From: Shewanella sp. MTB7
GTDB taxonomy: Bacteria > Pseudomonadota > Gammaproteobacteria > Enterobacterales > Shewanellaceae
Reading direction: 5' to 3'
Assembly: GCF_027571385.1 (NCBI RefSeq)
Contig: NZ_CP085636.1
Span: forward strand, 3,100,001-3,164,000
Length of the DNA: 64,000 nt
Both the position numbers and the translations under genes were made by a program. Within the stretch, counting starts at the first letter, position 1. Each line of letters opens with the position of its first letter. The notes under the pieces were generated by a model. The model worked only from the letters and a program-made list of their open reading frames with translations, searched no databases and was not told the origin of the DNA. Below are positions 56,994 to 64,000 of the stretch, piece by piece.

Positions 56994-57160
56994 CACTTAT
57001 TTTCTCCTGATCCCTTGCTAAGTTCATCTTCTGAAAAAACAAGGTTAGCCGCTTCGTCAAATTGCTCCTTACGACGAGAGCTGTAAGCCCATGCAAATAT
57101 ACCGACGAAAGTTAACATCACGACTATCGTAATAATGCCTTGTATTGTTCCGTAATCCAT
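56993..57160 (-). CDS. ccoQ: cbb3 oxidase subunit CcoQ
   Basis: 55 residues, too short for most ORF filters: MDYGTIQGIITIVVMLTFVG begins with a single transmembrane helix and is followed by a charged tail (YSSRRKEQFDEAANLVFSED). Excellent RBS (AGGAGG). It overlaps ccoP's start and ends in a TGA shared with it. Thought to stabilise the oxidase complex. Confidence 0.92.
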   Translation of the reverse strand: MDYGTIQGIITIVVMLTFVGIFAWAYSSRRKEQFDEAANLVFSEDELSKGSGENK

Positions 57161-57175
57161 ATAATTGCCTCCTAA

Positions 57176-57802
57176 TTATTTCAGTGCATGTCCTAGGGAC
57201 TGCAGATAGGCGATGAGTGCTTGCATTTCAGTTTTACCTTCGACTGCTTTCTGTGCACCCGCAATCTCTGCATCGGTGTAAAGGTCTTGACCTTTATTTC
57301 CACCTTTATGAAGATTGCGTAGAATGTCCATTTTTTGACCCGTTAACTTGCCATCAAGTTTGTTCTCAGCCAGCCAAGGGAAGCCTGGCATATTCGATTG
57401 TGGAACCACTGCTCGTGGATCTATCAAATGAACTTCGTGCCACTTATCGCTATAACGACCGCCTACACGGGCAAGATCTGGACCGGTACGTTTAGAACCC
57501 CATTGAAAAGGATGATCCCAAACAGACTCACCCGCAACAGAGTAGTGACCGTAACGTTCTGTCTCGGCACGTAAAGGGCGGATCATTTGACTGTGACAGT
57601 TATAACAACCTTCACGAACATAAATGTCGCGACCTTCAGTTTGCAAGGCTGTATAGGGAATCAACCCATCAACAGGCTCAGTCGTGTCTTTTTGGAAAAG
57701 CAAAGGAGTGATCTGAACTAAACCACCAAAACTAATAGCGATAACCGTTAAGATACCCAGAAGACCGATGTTTTTCTCGACTAACTCATGATTAAATTTC
57801 AT
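57176..57802 (-). CDS. ccoO: cbb3 oxidase mono-haem subunit II
   Basis: 208 residues. One N-terminal helix ([19 protein letters not shown]) and a haem c motif [12 protein letters not shown] with a distal Met. It shows the RSEEWQ-like [14 protein letters not shown] blocks typical of CcoO. Second gene of ccoNOQP, 12 bp after ccoN. Confidence 0.94.
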   Translation of the reverse strand: MKFNHELVEKNIGLLGILTVIAISFGGLVQITPLLFQKDTTEPVDGLIPYTALQTEGRDIYVREGCYNCHSQMIRPLRAETERYGHYSVAGESVWDHPFQWGSKRTGPDLARVGGRYSDKWHEVHLIDPRAVVPQSNMPGFPWLAENKLDGKLTGQKMDILRNLHKGGNKGQDLYTDAEIAGAQKAVEGKTEMQALIAYLQSLGHALK

Positions 57803-57814
57803 CTAATCTACCCC

Positions 57815-59239
57815 TTATGCTTCTGCTAATGCAGGCAAAGATTCTTTAGGTGCTTTTACTGTCTTGAACACGTTATATGCCATAATTAGCATACCCGTTA
57901 CGAAGAAACAGCCACCAAGGAATCGGACAAAGTAGAATGGGTACGAAGCTTCAATACTTTCAACAAAGCTGTAAGTCAACGTGCCGTCAGAGTTCACTGC
58001 ACGCCACATCAGACCTTGCATCACACCAGAGATCCACATAGATACGATATACAAGACAGTGCCGATAGTTGCCAACCAGAAATGGACGTTAACTAGGTTA
58101 GTGCTGTACATACGACCGTGCCCATAAAGAACAGGAATCAAGTGGTAGAGTGAACCGATAGACACCATAGCCACCCAGCCTAATGCACCTGAATGTACAT
58201 GACCGATAGTCCAGTCAGTGTAATGTGATAGGGCATTTACTGTTTTGATAGCCATCATTGGGCCTTCGAAGGTAGACATACCGTAGAAAGACAATGAAAC
58301 AACGAGAAAACGTAAAACAGGATCGGTTCTTAGCTTATGCCAAGCGCCAGAAAGGGTCATGATACCGTTAATCATACCGCCCCAAGAAGGCGCAAATAAA
58401 ATTAGAGACATCACCATACCAAGTGACTGAGTCCAATCAGGAAGTGCAGTATAATGAAGATGATGAGGACCAGCCCAAATATACAAAGCAATCAATGCCC
58501 AGAAGTGAACAATAGAAAGACGGTACGAGTAAACGGGACGACCCGCTTGCTTAGGAACAAAGTAGTACATCATACCCAAGAAGCCAGCGGTAAGCAGGAA
58601 GCCTACTGCGTTATGTCCGTACCACCACTGTACCATTGCATCAACTGCACCAGCATATAGAGAGTAAGACTTCCATAAGCTAACAGGTACAGCCATAGAG
58701 TTAACTATGTGCAATACAGCAACTGTGATGATGAAGGCGCCAAAGAACCAGTTCGCGACATAAATATGGGATGTAGTTCGCTTAACGATAGTTCCGAAGA
58801 AAACGATTGCGTAACATACCCAAACTAAGGTAATTGCGATATCAATTGGCCATTCTAATTCTGCATACTCTTTACCACTGGTAATACCTAGGGGAAGAGT
58901 AATAACGGCTGATAGAATGATGGCTTGCCAACCCCAGAAGGTAAATGCGGCCAATTTTGGTGCAAATAACTTGGTTTGACAGGTACGTTGAACGATATAG
59001 TAGGATGTTGCAAAAAGGGCTGAAGTACCAAACGCGAAAATCACGGCATTAGTATGCAGAGGTCTAAGACGACTGTATGTTAACCATGGAGTATCGAAGT
59101 TTAGTTGTGGCCAGATTAACTGAGCCGCGATCAATACACCAACTGACATACCAATAATTCCCCACAAAACTGTAGTGAGGGCAAATTGGCGAACAACGGT
59201 GTAATTGTAATCAGCGCCTTGAGGCTGGGAATGGTTCAT
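57815..59239 (-). CDS. ccoN: cbb3 oxidase catalytic subunit
   Basis: 474 residues, about 12 transmembrane helices. Haem-copper ligands are in [41 protein letters not shown] and [17 protein letters not shown]. Reduces oxygen with proton pumping; high oxygen affinity. First gene of the operon, behind a perfect FNR box 200 bp upstream. Confidence 0.95.
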   Translation of the reverse strand: MNHSQPQGADYNYTVVRQFALTTVLWGIIGMSVGVLIAAQLIWPQLNFDTPWLTYSRLRPLHTNAVIFAFGTSALFATSYYIVQRTCQTKLFAPKLAAFTFWGWQAIILSAVITLPLGITSGKEYAELEWPIDIAITLVWVCYAIVFFGTIVKRTTSHIYVANWFFGAFIITVAVLHIVNSMAVPVSLWKSYSLYAGAVDAMVQWWYGHNAVGFLLTAGFLGMMYYFVPKQAGRPVYSYRLSIVHFWALIALYIWAGPHHLHYTALPDWTQSLGMVMSLILFAPSWGGMINGIMTLSGAWHKLRTDPVLRFLVVSLSFYGMSTFEGPMMAIKTVNALSHYTDWTIGHVHSGALGWVAMVSIGSLYHLIPVLYGHGRMYSTNLVNVHFWLATIGTVLYIVSMWISGVMQGLMWRAVNSDGTLTYSFVESIEASYPFYFVRFLGGCFFVTGMLIMAYNVFKTVKAPKESLPALAEA

Positions 59240-59438
59240 TTTATTGCTTCCACTGCTTATTACTTATACTTGTGGGTAAACTAAAAACTTTACCCATGAA
59301 AAGGACATAAATTTATATTCCCTACGGAATACATTGGGGTATGTCAATGTGTTACCTTGCAAATATGTGATATTAACAAGGTAAACTAATGATACTTGAG
59401 CTATGTCAAAAAAGATAGGAATTGTAACCTTTCAAAAG

Positions 59439-59452
59439 TTGATCTAGATCAA
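59439..59452. promoter_or_regulatory. Perfect FNR box upstream of ccoN
   Basis: TTGATCTAGATCAA matches the consensus TTGAT-N4-ATCAA exactly. Placed between ccoN and the divergent lipoprotein gene, so it could control either, most likely ccoNOQP. Confidence 0.85.
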
Positions 59453-59516
59453 ACTACTCATTAGAATGTAAATGCTTTACCACTAAAGGTTAATATTTGT
59501 GCTACCTGTTAATGCA

Positions 59517-59963
59517 ATGTCTCAATTAAGGCTCTTCTTTCTACTGTTTATGCTAATATTCACCTCAGCATGCACACCAGAAAAACACACAAATACCTCA
59601 CTAATAATACAAGATGATACACTTTGCCAATTCAAACTAGGCGTTTGTGTTAAAAATGTTGCTAGTGTGGAACTGGCGTTGTTAATAACTCCTTTTGATT
59701 CTCCCAGCGAAAAGCCGTTAACTGTAAGCCTTACCAGCTCTAAAGAGATTGAGGATCTAAAAGTACGAATAGAGGGCAGGGATATGTTTATGGGGGTTAT
59801 CCCTGTTAATTTGAGCAAAGTAGGTGAAAATATATATAAAGGATCGCTGATGTACGGTTCTTGCAGTAGTAGTTATATGGTATGGCGAGTATTTGTTAGT
59901 TTTACCCTGCAGGGGGAGAAAAAAGTCGTTCTCTACGACTTTTTAGCAGATAACAACATCTAG
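59517..59963 (+). CDS. Small envelope lipoprotein
   Basis: About 148 residues from the ATG at 59517 (MSQLRLFFLLFMLIF), with lipobox TSAC; the frame opens with TTG at 59499. No recognised domain. Three later Cys (CQFKLGVC and GSCSSS) could form disulphides. Divergent from ccoN across the FNR box, so a link to respiration is possible but only by position. Confidence 0.65.
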   Translation: MSQLRLFFLLFMLIFTSACTPEKHTNTSLIIQDDTLCQFKLGVCVKNVASVELALLITPFDSPSEKPLTVSLTSSKEIEDLKVRIEGRDMFMGVIPVNLSKVGENIYKGSLMYGSCSSSYMVWRVFVSFTLQGEKKVVLYDFLADNNI

Positions 59964-60335
59964 TGGTGTAATACCAATTACATTAATTATGTAATTAATT
60001 CAGAAGCGCTTAGGTTTTTCAATTTAAGGCGCATTGATGAAAGCGTAATGACTCCTTTGTAAGTCAGTGCAAAGTAGAAGTCGAATGCTTGAGGGTCTCC
60101 CGCAGGGCGAGTTTCAAAGCTCTAGATACTGCGTTGAATGATTTAAATATACGACAACATGGTCTATTTTGTTCCAAACAAAATGAGACATTTCCTCCCA
60201 CCATGGAGGTCAGATGTGATGCATCTCGAGTCAGGAACAAATTCCGAGGAGTAATATATTAACCCCATTGCCTTCAGCGCTTGAATTCCCACTGAATCCT
60301 GCATTTCCAAGAAACTTGGTTATGTACCTAAACAC
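59964..60335. repeat. Intergenic repeat-like segment (possible MITE)
   Basis: 372 bp without a gene. It opens with TAATACCAATTACATTAATT and an inverted repeat ATTACAT/ATGTAAT (59977-59995), has GGTCTCCCGCAGGGCGAG near 60096, and no coding potential. This resembles dispersed intergenic repeats that I recall from Shewanella genomes; single-copy evidence cannot prove it. Confidence 0.35.
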
Positions 60336-61901
60336 TTAATCATGAAGTTGCTCTTTAAGTAAATTAAAGACTTCAATATTCTCTATAAACAGTTCCAACA
60401 AGACTGGATCGAAGTGCATACTCGATCCCTCTCTCATTGTTTTCAATACTTCCTCTAGTGGCCACGCTGGCTTGTAACATCGAGCATGAGAGAGTGCATC
60501 GAAAACATCGGCAATAGCAACGATTCTTGCAAACACATGAATATCTTCTCCTTTTAGACCAGAAGGATAACCGGAACCATCAAATTTTTCATGATGTTGT
60601 AGGGCGATAATACTAGCAGCTTTCAAAATTGGCCGTTCTGATTTGGCTAATATTTGATGCCCGATTTGAGGATGTTGACGCATAATTTCCCACTCTTCAG
60701 CATCTAACTTACCTGGCTTCAATAATATGGCATCTGGTGTCGCAATTTTGCCTATATCATGCATAGGTGAAGCATGCTTGATAAGCTCTGCTTGTTGCCT
60801 TTCAAGACCAGCAATCAATGCGAGTTTATAACAATAGGCAGACATACGTTTAACATGATTTGCAGCTTCTTTTGAACGACTCTCTACTACATCACCTAAA
60901 CGTAAAATTAACTCTGACTGTGTATCCTCCAATTCCTTATTGAGTAGAAGGTTTTCAAAAGCCACCCCTACATTAATGGCGAAAATATCAATCAATTTCT
61001 TATCCAGATCATCAATACTGTTAATTCCATCCATGAACATGATGTTGACCCAGCCACTTTTAGCTGGAAAATAGCCAACGAAACAATTCTTCTCATAGAT
61101 ACAACTTTTATCTTTTAATGCCTGTAATATTTTTTGTTTGATATGGGTTGGAATAGACTTGCTATGTTGACAAGAATATTGGCCCGTTCCTGCAAGTATA
61201 TGCACCTCGCCTGCATTTATCTTCTCGCTCATTGCATCCACTGAATTACATGAGAGTAGTAAAGTTTCACTGTCAAAATTTAGCAAGGTGGCGACTTGAG
61301 TTAATAAACCATCGGCAAAATTATGTAACGTTCGCAATTCAAAAAGACCAGAAGTAGCTTGTACGACTCTTTCCAGGCCCTTTCGATGTCTAATTTGGGT
61401 CTCTTTAGCCTCTTCGATAAGCATAATGTCACGATAGGAACGCAATGCGGAGTAAACACTAGTCACAAGTTTTCTCGAATCAAGCTCAGCTTTGGCTTTG
61501 TAATCATTAATGTCATAGTTAACGATAACATCCTCTTCAGGTGCTTGCCCTGGTTGGCCAGTACGTAAGATTAACCGTATTGCTTTGTTAGCATTATCTT
61601 CCCTAATCCATCTAACTAACTCTAATCCCGCGTGATCGCTTTCCATTACAACATCCACAAAGGCCATTGCGATATTAGTCTCTTTTAGTAAGATTTGTTT
61701 CGCTTCTTCACCGCTATAGGCGTTAATGAACTCTAATGCGCGGTTATCCAATTTAAACCTTGATAGTGCAAGCTTAGTGACGGTATGAACATCGGGTTCA
61801 TCGTCAACGATAAGAATCTTCCATGCAGGCCCGGAGCTAACCTGTGGTACCTTTTTTTTACCTGAAAAGAGTGGGCTCTTCTTTGCTATATCGATCAGCA
61901 T
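60336..61901 (-). CDS. Response regulator REC-DUF3369-HD-GYP
   Basis: 521 residues. Receiver domain about 28-150 (ILIVDDEPDVHTVTK, phospho-Asp in MAFVDVVMESD), DUF3369 region about 175-330, then HD-GYP (MHDIGKIATPDAILLKPGKL, HHEKFDGSGYPSG). The full metal-binding set looks intact. Cyclic-di-GMP phosphodiesterase under two-component control; no kinase beside it. Single gene. Confidence 0.88.
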   Translation of the reverse strand: MLIDIAKKSPLFSGKKKVPQVSSGPAWKILIVDDEPDVHTVTKLALSRFKLDNRALEFINAYSGEEAKQILLKETNIAMAFVDVVMESDHAGLELVRWIREDNANKAIRLILRTGQPGQAPEEDVIVNYDINDYKAKAELDSRKLVTSVYSALRSYRDIMLIEEAKETQIRHRKGLERVVQATSGLFELRTLHNFADGLLTQVATLLNFDSETLLLSCNSVDAMSEKINAGEVHILAGTGQYSCQHSKSIPTHIKQKILQALKDKSCIYEKNCFVGYFPAKSGWVNIMFMDGINSIDDLDKKLIDIFAINVGVAFENLLLNKELEDTQSELILRLGDVVESRSKEAANHVKRMSAYCYKLALIAGLERQQAELIKHASPMHDIGKIATPDAILLKPGKLDAEEWEIMRQHPQIGHQILAKSERPILKAASIIALQHHEKFDGSGYPSGLKGEDIHVFARIVAIADVFDALSHARCYKPAWPLEEVLKTMREGSSMHFDPVLLELFIENIEVFNLLKEQLHD

Positions 61902-62087
61902 TAGACAACCTCAACTATGTTAGAAAGTTTTATCCCTGTCCATTAGTGTAGAACAACGTAAAGAACAGTGGAAAATAGTAGAATAAAAATGAACCTATTT
62001 ATTGTAGGTATTTCACTACATCCAAATGGTAATAATTCTCATTTGCGCGTATTATTAAATTAACGTTTTTTACTTCAAGGTCAAATC

Positions 62088-62375
62088 ATGCGAACTTCCC
62101 AAGTTAATCTTTCAATATCAGCAGATAAGCTCGCCAAGTTGATTCAAGCAGGTGATATATGTGCTGCTGATTTTCGCTGTCTTGATTCTGATTCTAAACA
62201 GATCGTATGGCAGTTATGCCTACTGTGCTGTAGCCAACGAGTAGGGTGCTTAAAGCCCTGTTCTCAAAGCTGTTCACAATCAATTAATTTCTCTAGCAAG
62301 CCAGACTCAATAACAAGTATTGAACAAGTTGACGAAATAACAAGTTCTGTTAACAAAATCACAAACATAATTTGA
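62088..62375 (+). CDS. Small Cys-rich hypothetical protein
   Basis: 95 residues. A helical N-terminus (NLSISADKLAKLIQAGDICA) is followed by a Cys-rich core (LCLLCCSQRVGCLKPCSQSC, eight Cys in about 25 residues), then a Ser/Thr tail. Looks metal- or disulphide-binding. No family recognised. ATG with AAGG-type RBS. Confidence 0.55.
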   Translation: MRTSQVNLSISADKLAKLIQAGDICAADFRCLDSDSKQIVWQLCLLCCSQRVGCLKPCSQSCSQSINFSSKPDSITSIEQVDEITSSVNKITNII

Positions 62376-62564
62376 CTCAGTAGCTTTTATATTAAGAGTC
62401 GATAGGGATGTTTAACACTTAGCTCAATTTCAAATATTGGTTTAATTTATATAGGCTAAAAACCATGACAAACCTTAATTATCACTGTTAAGATCAAAGG
62501 CTTAGTTAATTGATTTTACTAGAAACATCATAACTTGTGTTTCCAGCCTTTATATAGAGTGCTT

Positions 62565-63857
62565 ATGCAAATGCCCCCCATTTTACCTTTATTTGAATCT
62601 GCGATGCATATACAAGAAGGTAATAGCTTTATAAATCAATATATTACTCAAGTCAGCATCAATCAAGTTACCGACGCAGGCTTGCTATATGAACATGCTA
62701 CTGAACTTCTCTATGAGCAGAAGAATAACGAGAATAGCTACAAGGCATACAGAAGCGAACTAACAACGTTCTTTCATTGGTGTTTTGATGTTGTAAAGCT
62801 TTCGCCTGCGATGCTGACAAGGCGAGAGATGTCTCGTTATCTCGATTACTGCCAGAATCCACCAATCGACTTGATCGGTTACTTTAATGTGGCACAATTT
62901 AAACTCGACAAGACCATGGGGATAAGAGCACCAAATCATGCATGGCGACCTTTTGTTGGTAAAAAGCTATTAGGCAAAGAACAGGTATACACACTCAGTG
63001 AAAATGCGCTAAAGACTAAAGTTGCTATTCTTTCCTCTTTTTATAGCTATTTAATGAGTGAAGATTTCTGCGAACGAAATCCAGCTCAAGCCTGGATGAA
63101 TCACAGTCGATTTTCCTCTAAGAAAAAATACCAGATTAAAGCCGAAGAGGGCAGTATGCTCTCTTTTAGTGAGCTGCAATGGTCATACATTATCTCCACT
63201 GTTGAGAAACTTGCCAAGGAGGTTCCAGAATTGCATCAAAGGAGTTTGTTCTTAATCAAACTCGTCTATTTCTGTTACCTGAGAATATCTGAAGTAGGAG
63301 CAAGGGCAGGTTACACACCCGTGATGGAACAGTTTAGACAGAATAGTCAAACTGGGATCTGGAGTTTCTACATTCCATATAGTAAAGGTGGCAAGCACCG
63401 TTCGGTAGCTATCTCTAAAGCACTTCTAGCTGGGTTAGTTGAGTACCGCCGTTTCCTTAAGTTGCCCGATTATCCGGTAGCAGGGGAGAATCACCCATTG
63501 TTTATTCGTCATAGGGCCGCAGGAAGAGGCAGAGAAGTCGGCAACCTAAATGCGAACTTAGGGATACGTCAAATCAGAGAGGAAGTGGACAACATCATCG
63601 AAAATGCAGCTATTTGCATCGAAAATGACGGGTTAATTGAAGATGCGAATCAGATGCGCAAGCTTACTGCACATAATATCCGACACACAGGGATCACCCA
63701 TGATATCAATATCAACGGTCGGCCATTGTCACATGTTCAAGCTGATGCAGGGCACGAGAGTATAGATACAACATCACTCTATTTGCATACCTCGCAGATA
63801 GAGCGTCATCAAAGTGCACAGAATAAACCCCTTAATCATCTGCAAGGTATCGAATAG
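62565..63857 (+). CDS. Second orphan tyrosine recombinase
   Basis: About 430 residues from the ATG at 62565 (MQMPPILPLFESAM); an upstream TTG at 62535 is also in frame. SAM-like domain with NSYKAYRSELTTFFHWCF, then the catalytic core: R in YLRISEVGAR, Lys loop, HNIRHTG (H-x-x-R), DAGHESI and the Y of SLYLHTS. Not part of a phage cluster. A hairpin whose core resembles the one near the first recombinase lies 50 bp downstream. Confidence 0.85.
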   Translation: MQMPPILPLFESAMHIQEGNSFINQYITQVSINQVTDAGLLYEHATELLYEQKNNENSYKAYRSELTTFFHWCFDVVKLSPAMLTRREMSRYLDYCQNPPIDLIGYFNVAQFKLDKTMGIRAPNHAWRPFVGKKLLGKEQVYTLSENALKTKVAILSSFYSYLMSEDFCERNPAQAWMNHSRFSSKKKYQIKAEEGSMLSFSELQWSYIISTVEKLAKEVPELHQRSLFLIKLVYFCYLRISEVGARAGYTPVMEQFRQNSQTGIWSFYIPYSKGGKHRSVAISKALLAGLVEYRRFLKLPDYPVAGENHPLFIRHRAAGRGREVGNLNANLGIRQIREEVDNIIENAAICIENDGLIEDANQMRKLTAHNIRHTGITHDININGRPLSHVQADAGHESIDTTSLYLHTSQIERHQSAQNKPLNHLQGIE

Positions 63858-63863
63858 TGATAT

Positions 63864-63885
63864 CCAGATAACAAGATCTGGCGGA
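63864..63885 (+). terminator. Terminator-like hairpin after the second recombinase
   Basis: CCAGAT (63864-63869) pairs with ATCTGG (63876-63881), followed by CGGAG and a short T-run. Confidence 0.5.
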
Positions 63886-63907
63886 GTTTTAAAGGCTCAT
63901 CAGTTAA

Positions 63908-63931
63908 TGCCGATAAGTGTCATTATCGGCA
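63908..63931. repeat. Hairpin sharing core with 31908-31941
   Basis: TGCCGATAA and TTATCGGCA arms around GTGTCA. Its GATAA..GTCATTATCG core also occurs in the hairpin upstream of the first recombinase. Confidence 0.6.
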
Positions 63932-64000
63932 ATTGAGATAAATTTGTAATCGAACCGCACTTTCTAGAATAAGCTCAACATGATATTACTAAAAACTAAC

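Noticed and set aside
1..64000. CRISPR arrays, rRNA operons and transposase genes
   Set aside because: No regular repeat-spacer pattern, rRNA sequence or recognised transposase seen by eye on either strand.

Overview
The window looks like a chromosomal segment of a marine gammaproteobacterium, most probably Shewanella. The reasons are the order fnr/etrA-uspE-ttcA next to a ccoNOQP-ccoH-ccoI-ccoS cluster, a gap gene pair around a DUF2989-type lipoprotein, a glyW-cysT-leuZ-like tRNA cluster in front of aspC, VF530- and DUF2987-type genes, an SO_0444-type metal permease, and many cyclic-di-GMP and c-type cytochrome proteins. This assignment comes from recalled gene order and protein families. 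No database search was run.

Layout. 1-7.4 kb: a secreted S8 protease cut by the window edge, a large transglutaminase-like membrane protein, a PepSY membrane protein behind a Fur-box-like site, and a secreted SASA/LamG esterase. 7.5-14.3 kb: a divergent PurA homologue with a divergently transcribed LysR regulator, a permease with a Met-rich metal-binding loop, and a large SF1 helicase. 14.5-23.1 kb: an Old Yellow Enzyme, an HPt-HD-GYP protein, a DGPF/YCII plus ECF sigma pair, a frame-broken HPt-REC-GGDEF-EAL gene, and the ABC-F protein YbiT. 23.3-30.4 kb: a VF530 protein, a second S8 protease with two PPC domains, a GNAT enzyme, a three-gene periplasmic redox operon (di-haem peroxidase, cupredoxin, di-haem cytochrome), and an RluA-type pseudouridine synthase.

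30.7-40.1 kb is the most accessory-looking part. It holds an orphan tyrosine recombinase, a 636-bp palindrome-rich spacer, a gene whose C-terminus looks like a ribbon-helix-helix protein, a kinase-like protein, an M49-like lipoprotein metallopeptidase, a GNAT/amine-oxidase pair and an orphan polyamine-type binding protein. 40.2-50 kb is conserved core: two GAPDHs, three intact tRNAs with two decayed tRNA-Gly copies beside them, aspC, a YvcK-type factor, a Bax-like glucosaminidase and ttcA. 50-59.3 kb is the micro-aerobic respiration block: uspE, fnr, a TauE/SafE-type protein, and the cbb3 oxidase assembly and structural genes, all on the minus strand, with a perfect FNR box upstream of ccoN. 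59.5-64 kb: a lipoprotein, a repeat-like intergenic segment, a REC-DUF3369-HD-GYP regulator, a small Cys-rich protein and a second orphan tyrosine recombinase.

The best candidate for something undescribed is 30.7-32.9 kb: the recombinase, at least five separate imperfect palindromes with a recurring GGTGCWACC motif, and the small DNA-binding-like protein. Other points of note are the decayed tRNA-Gly copies, the broken cyclic-di-GMP gene and the divergent PurA.
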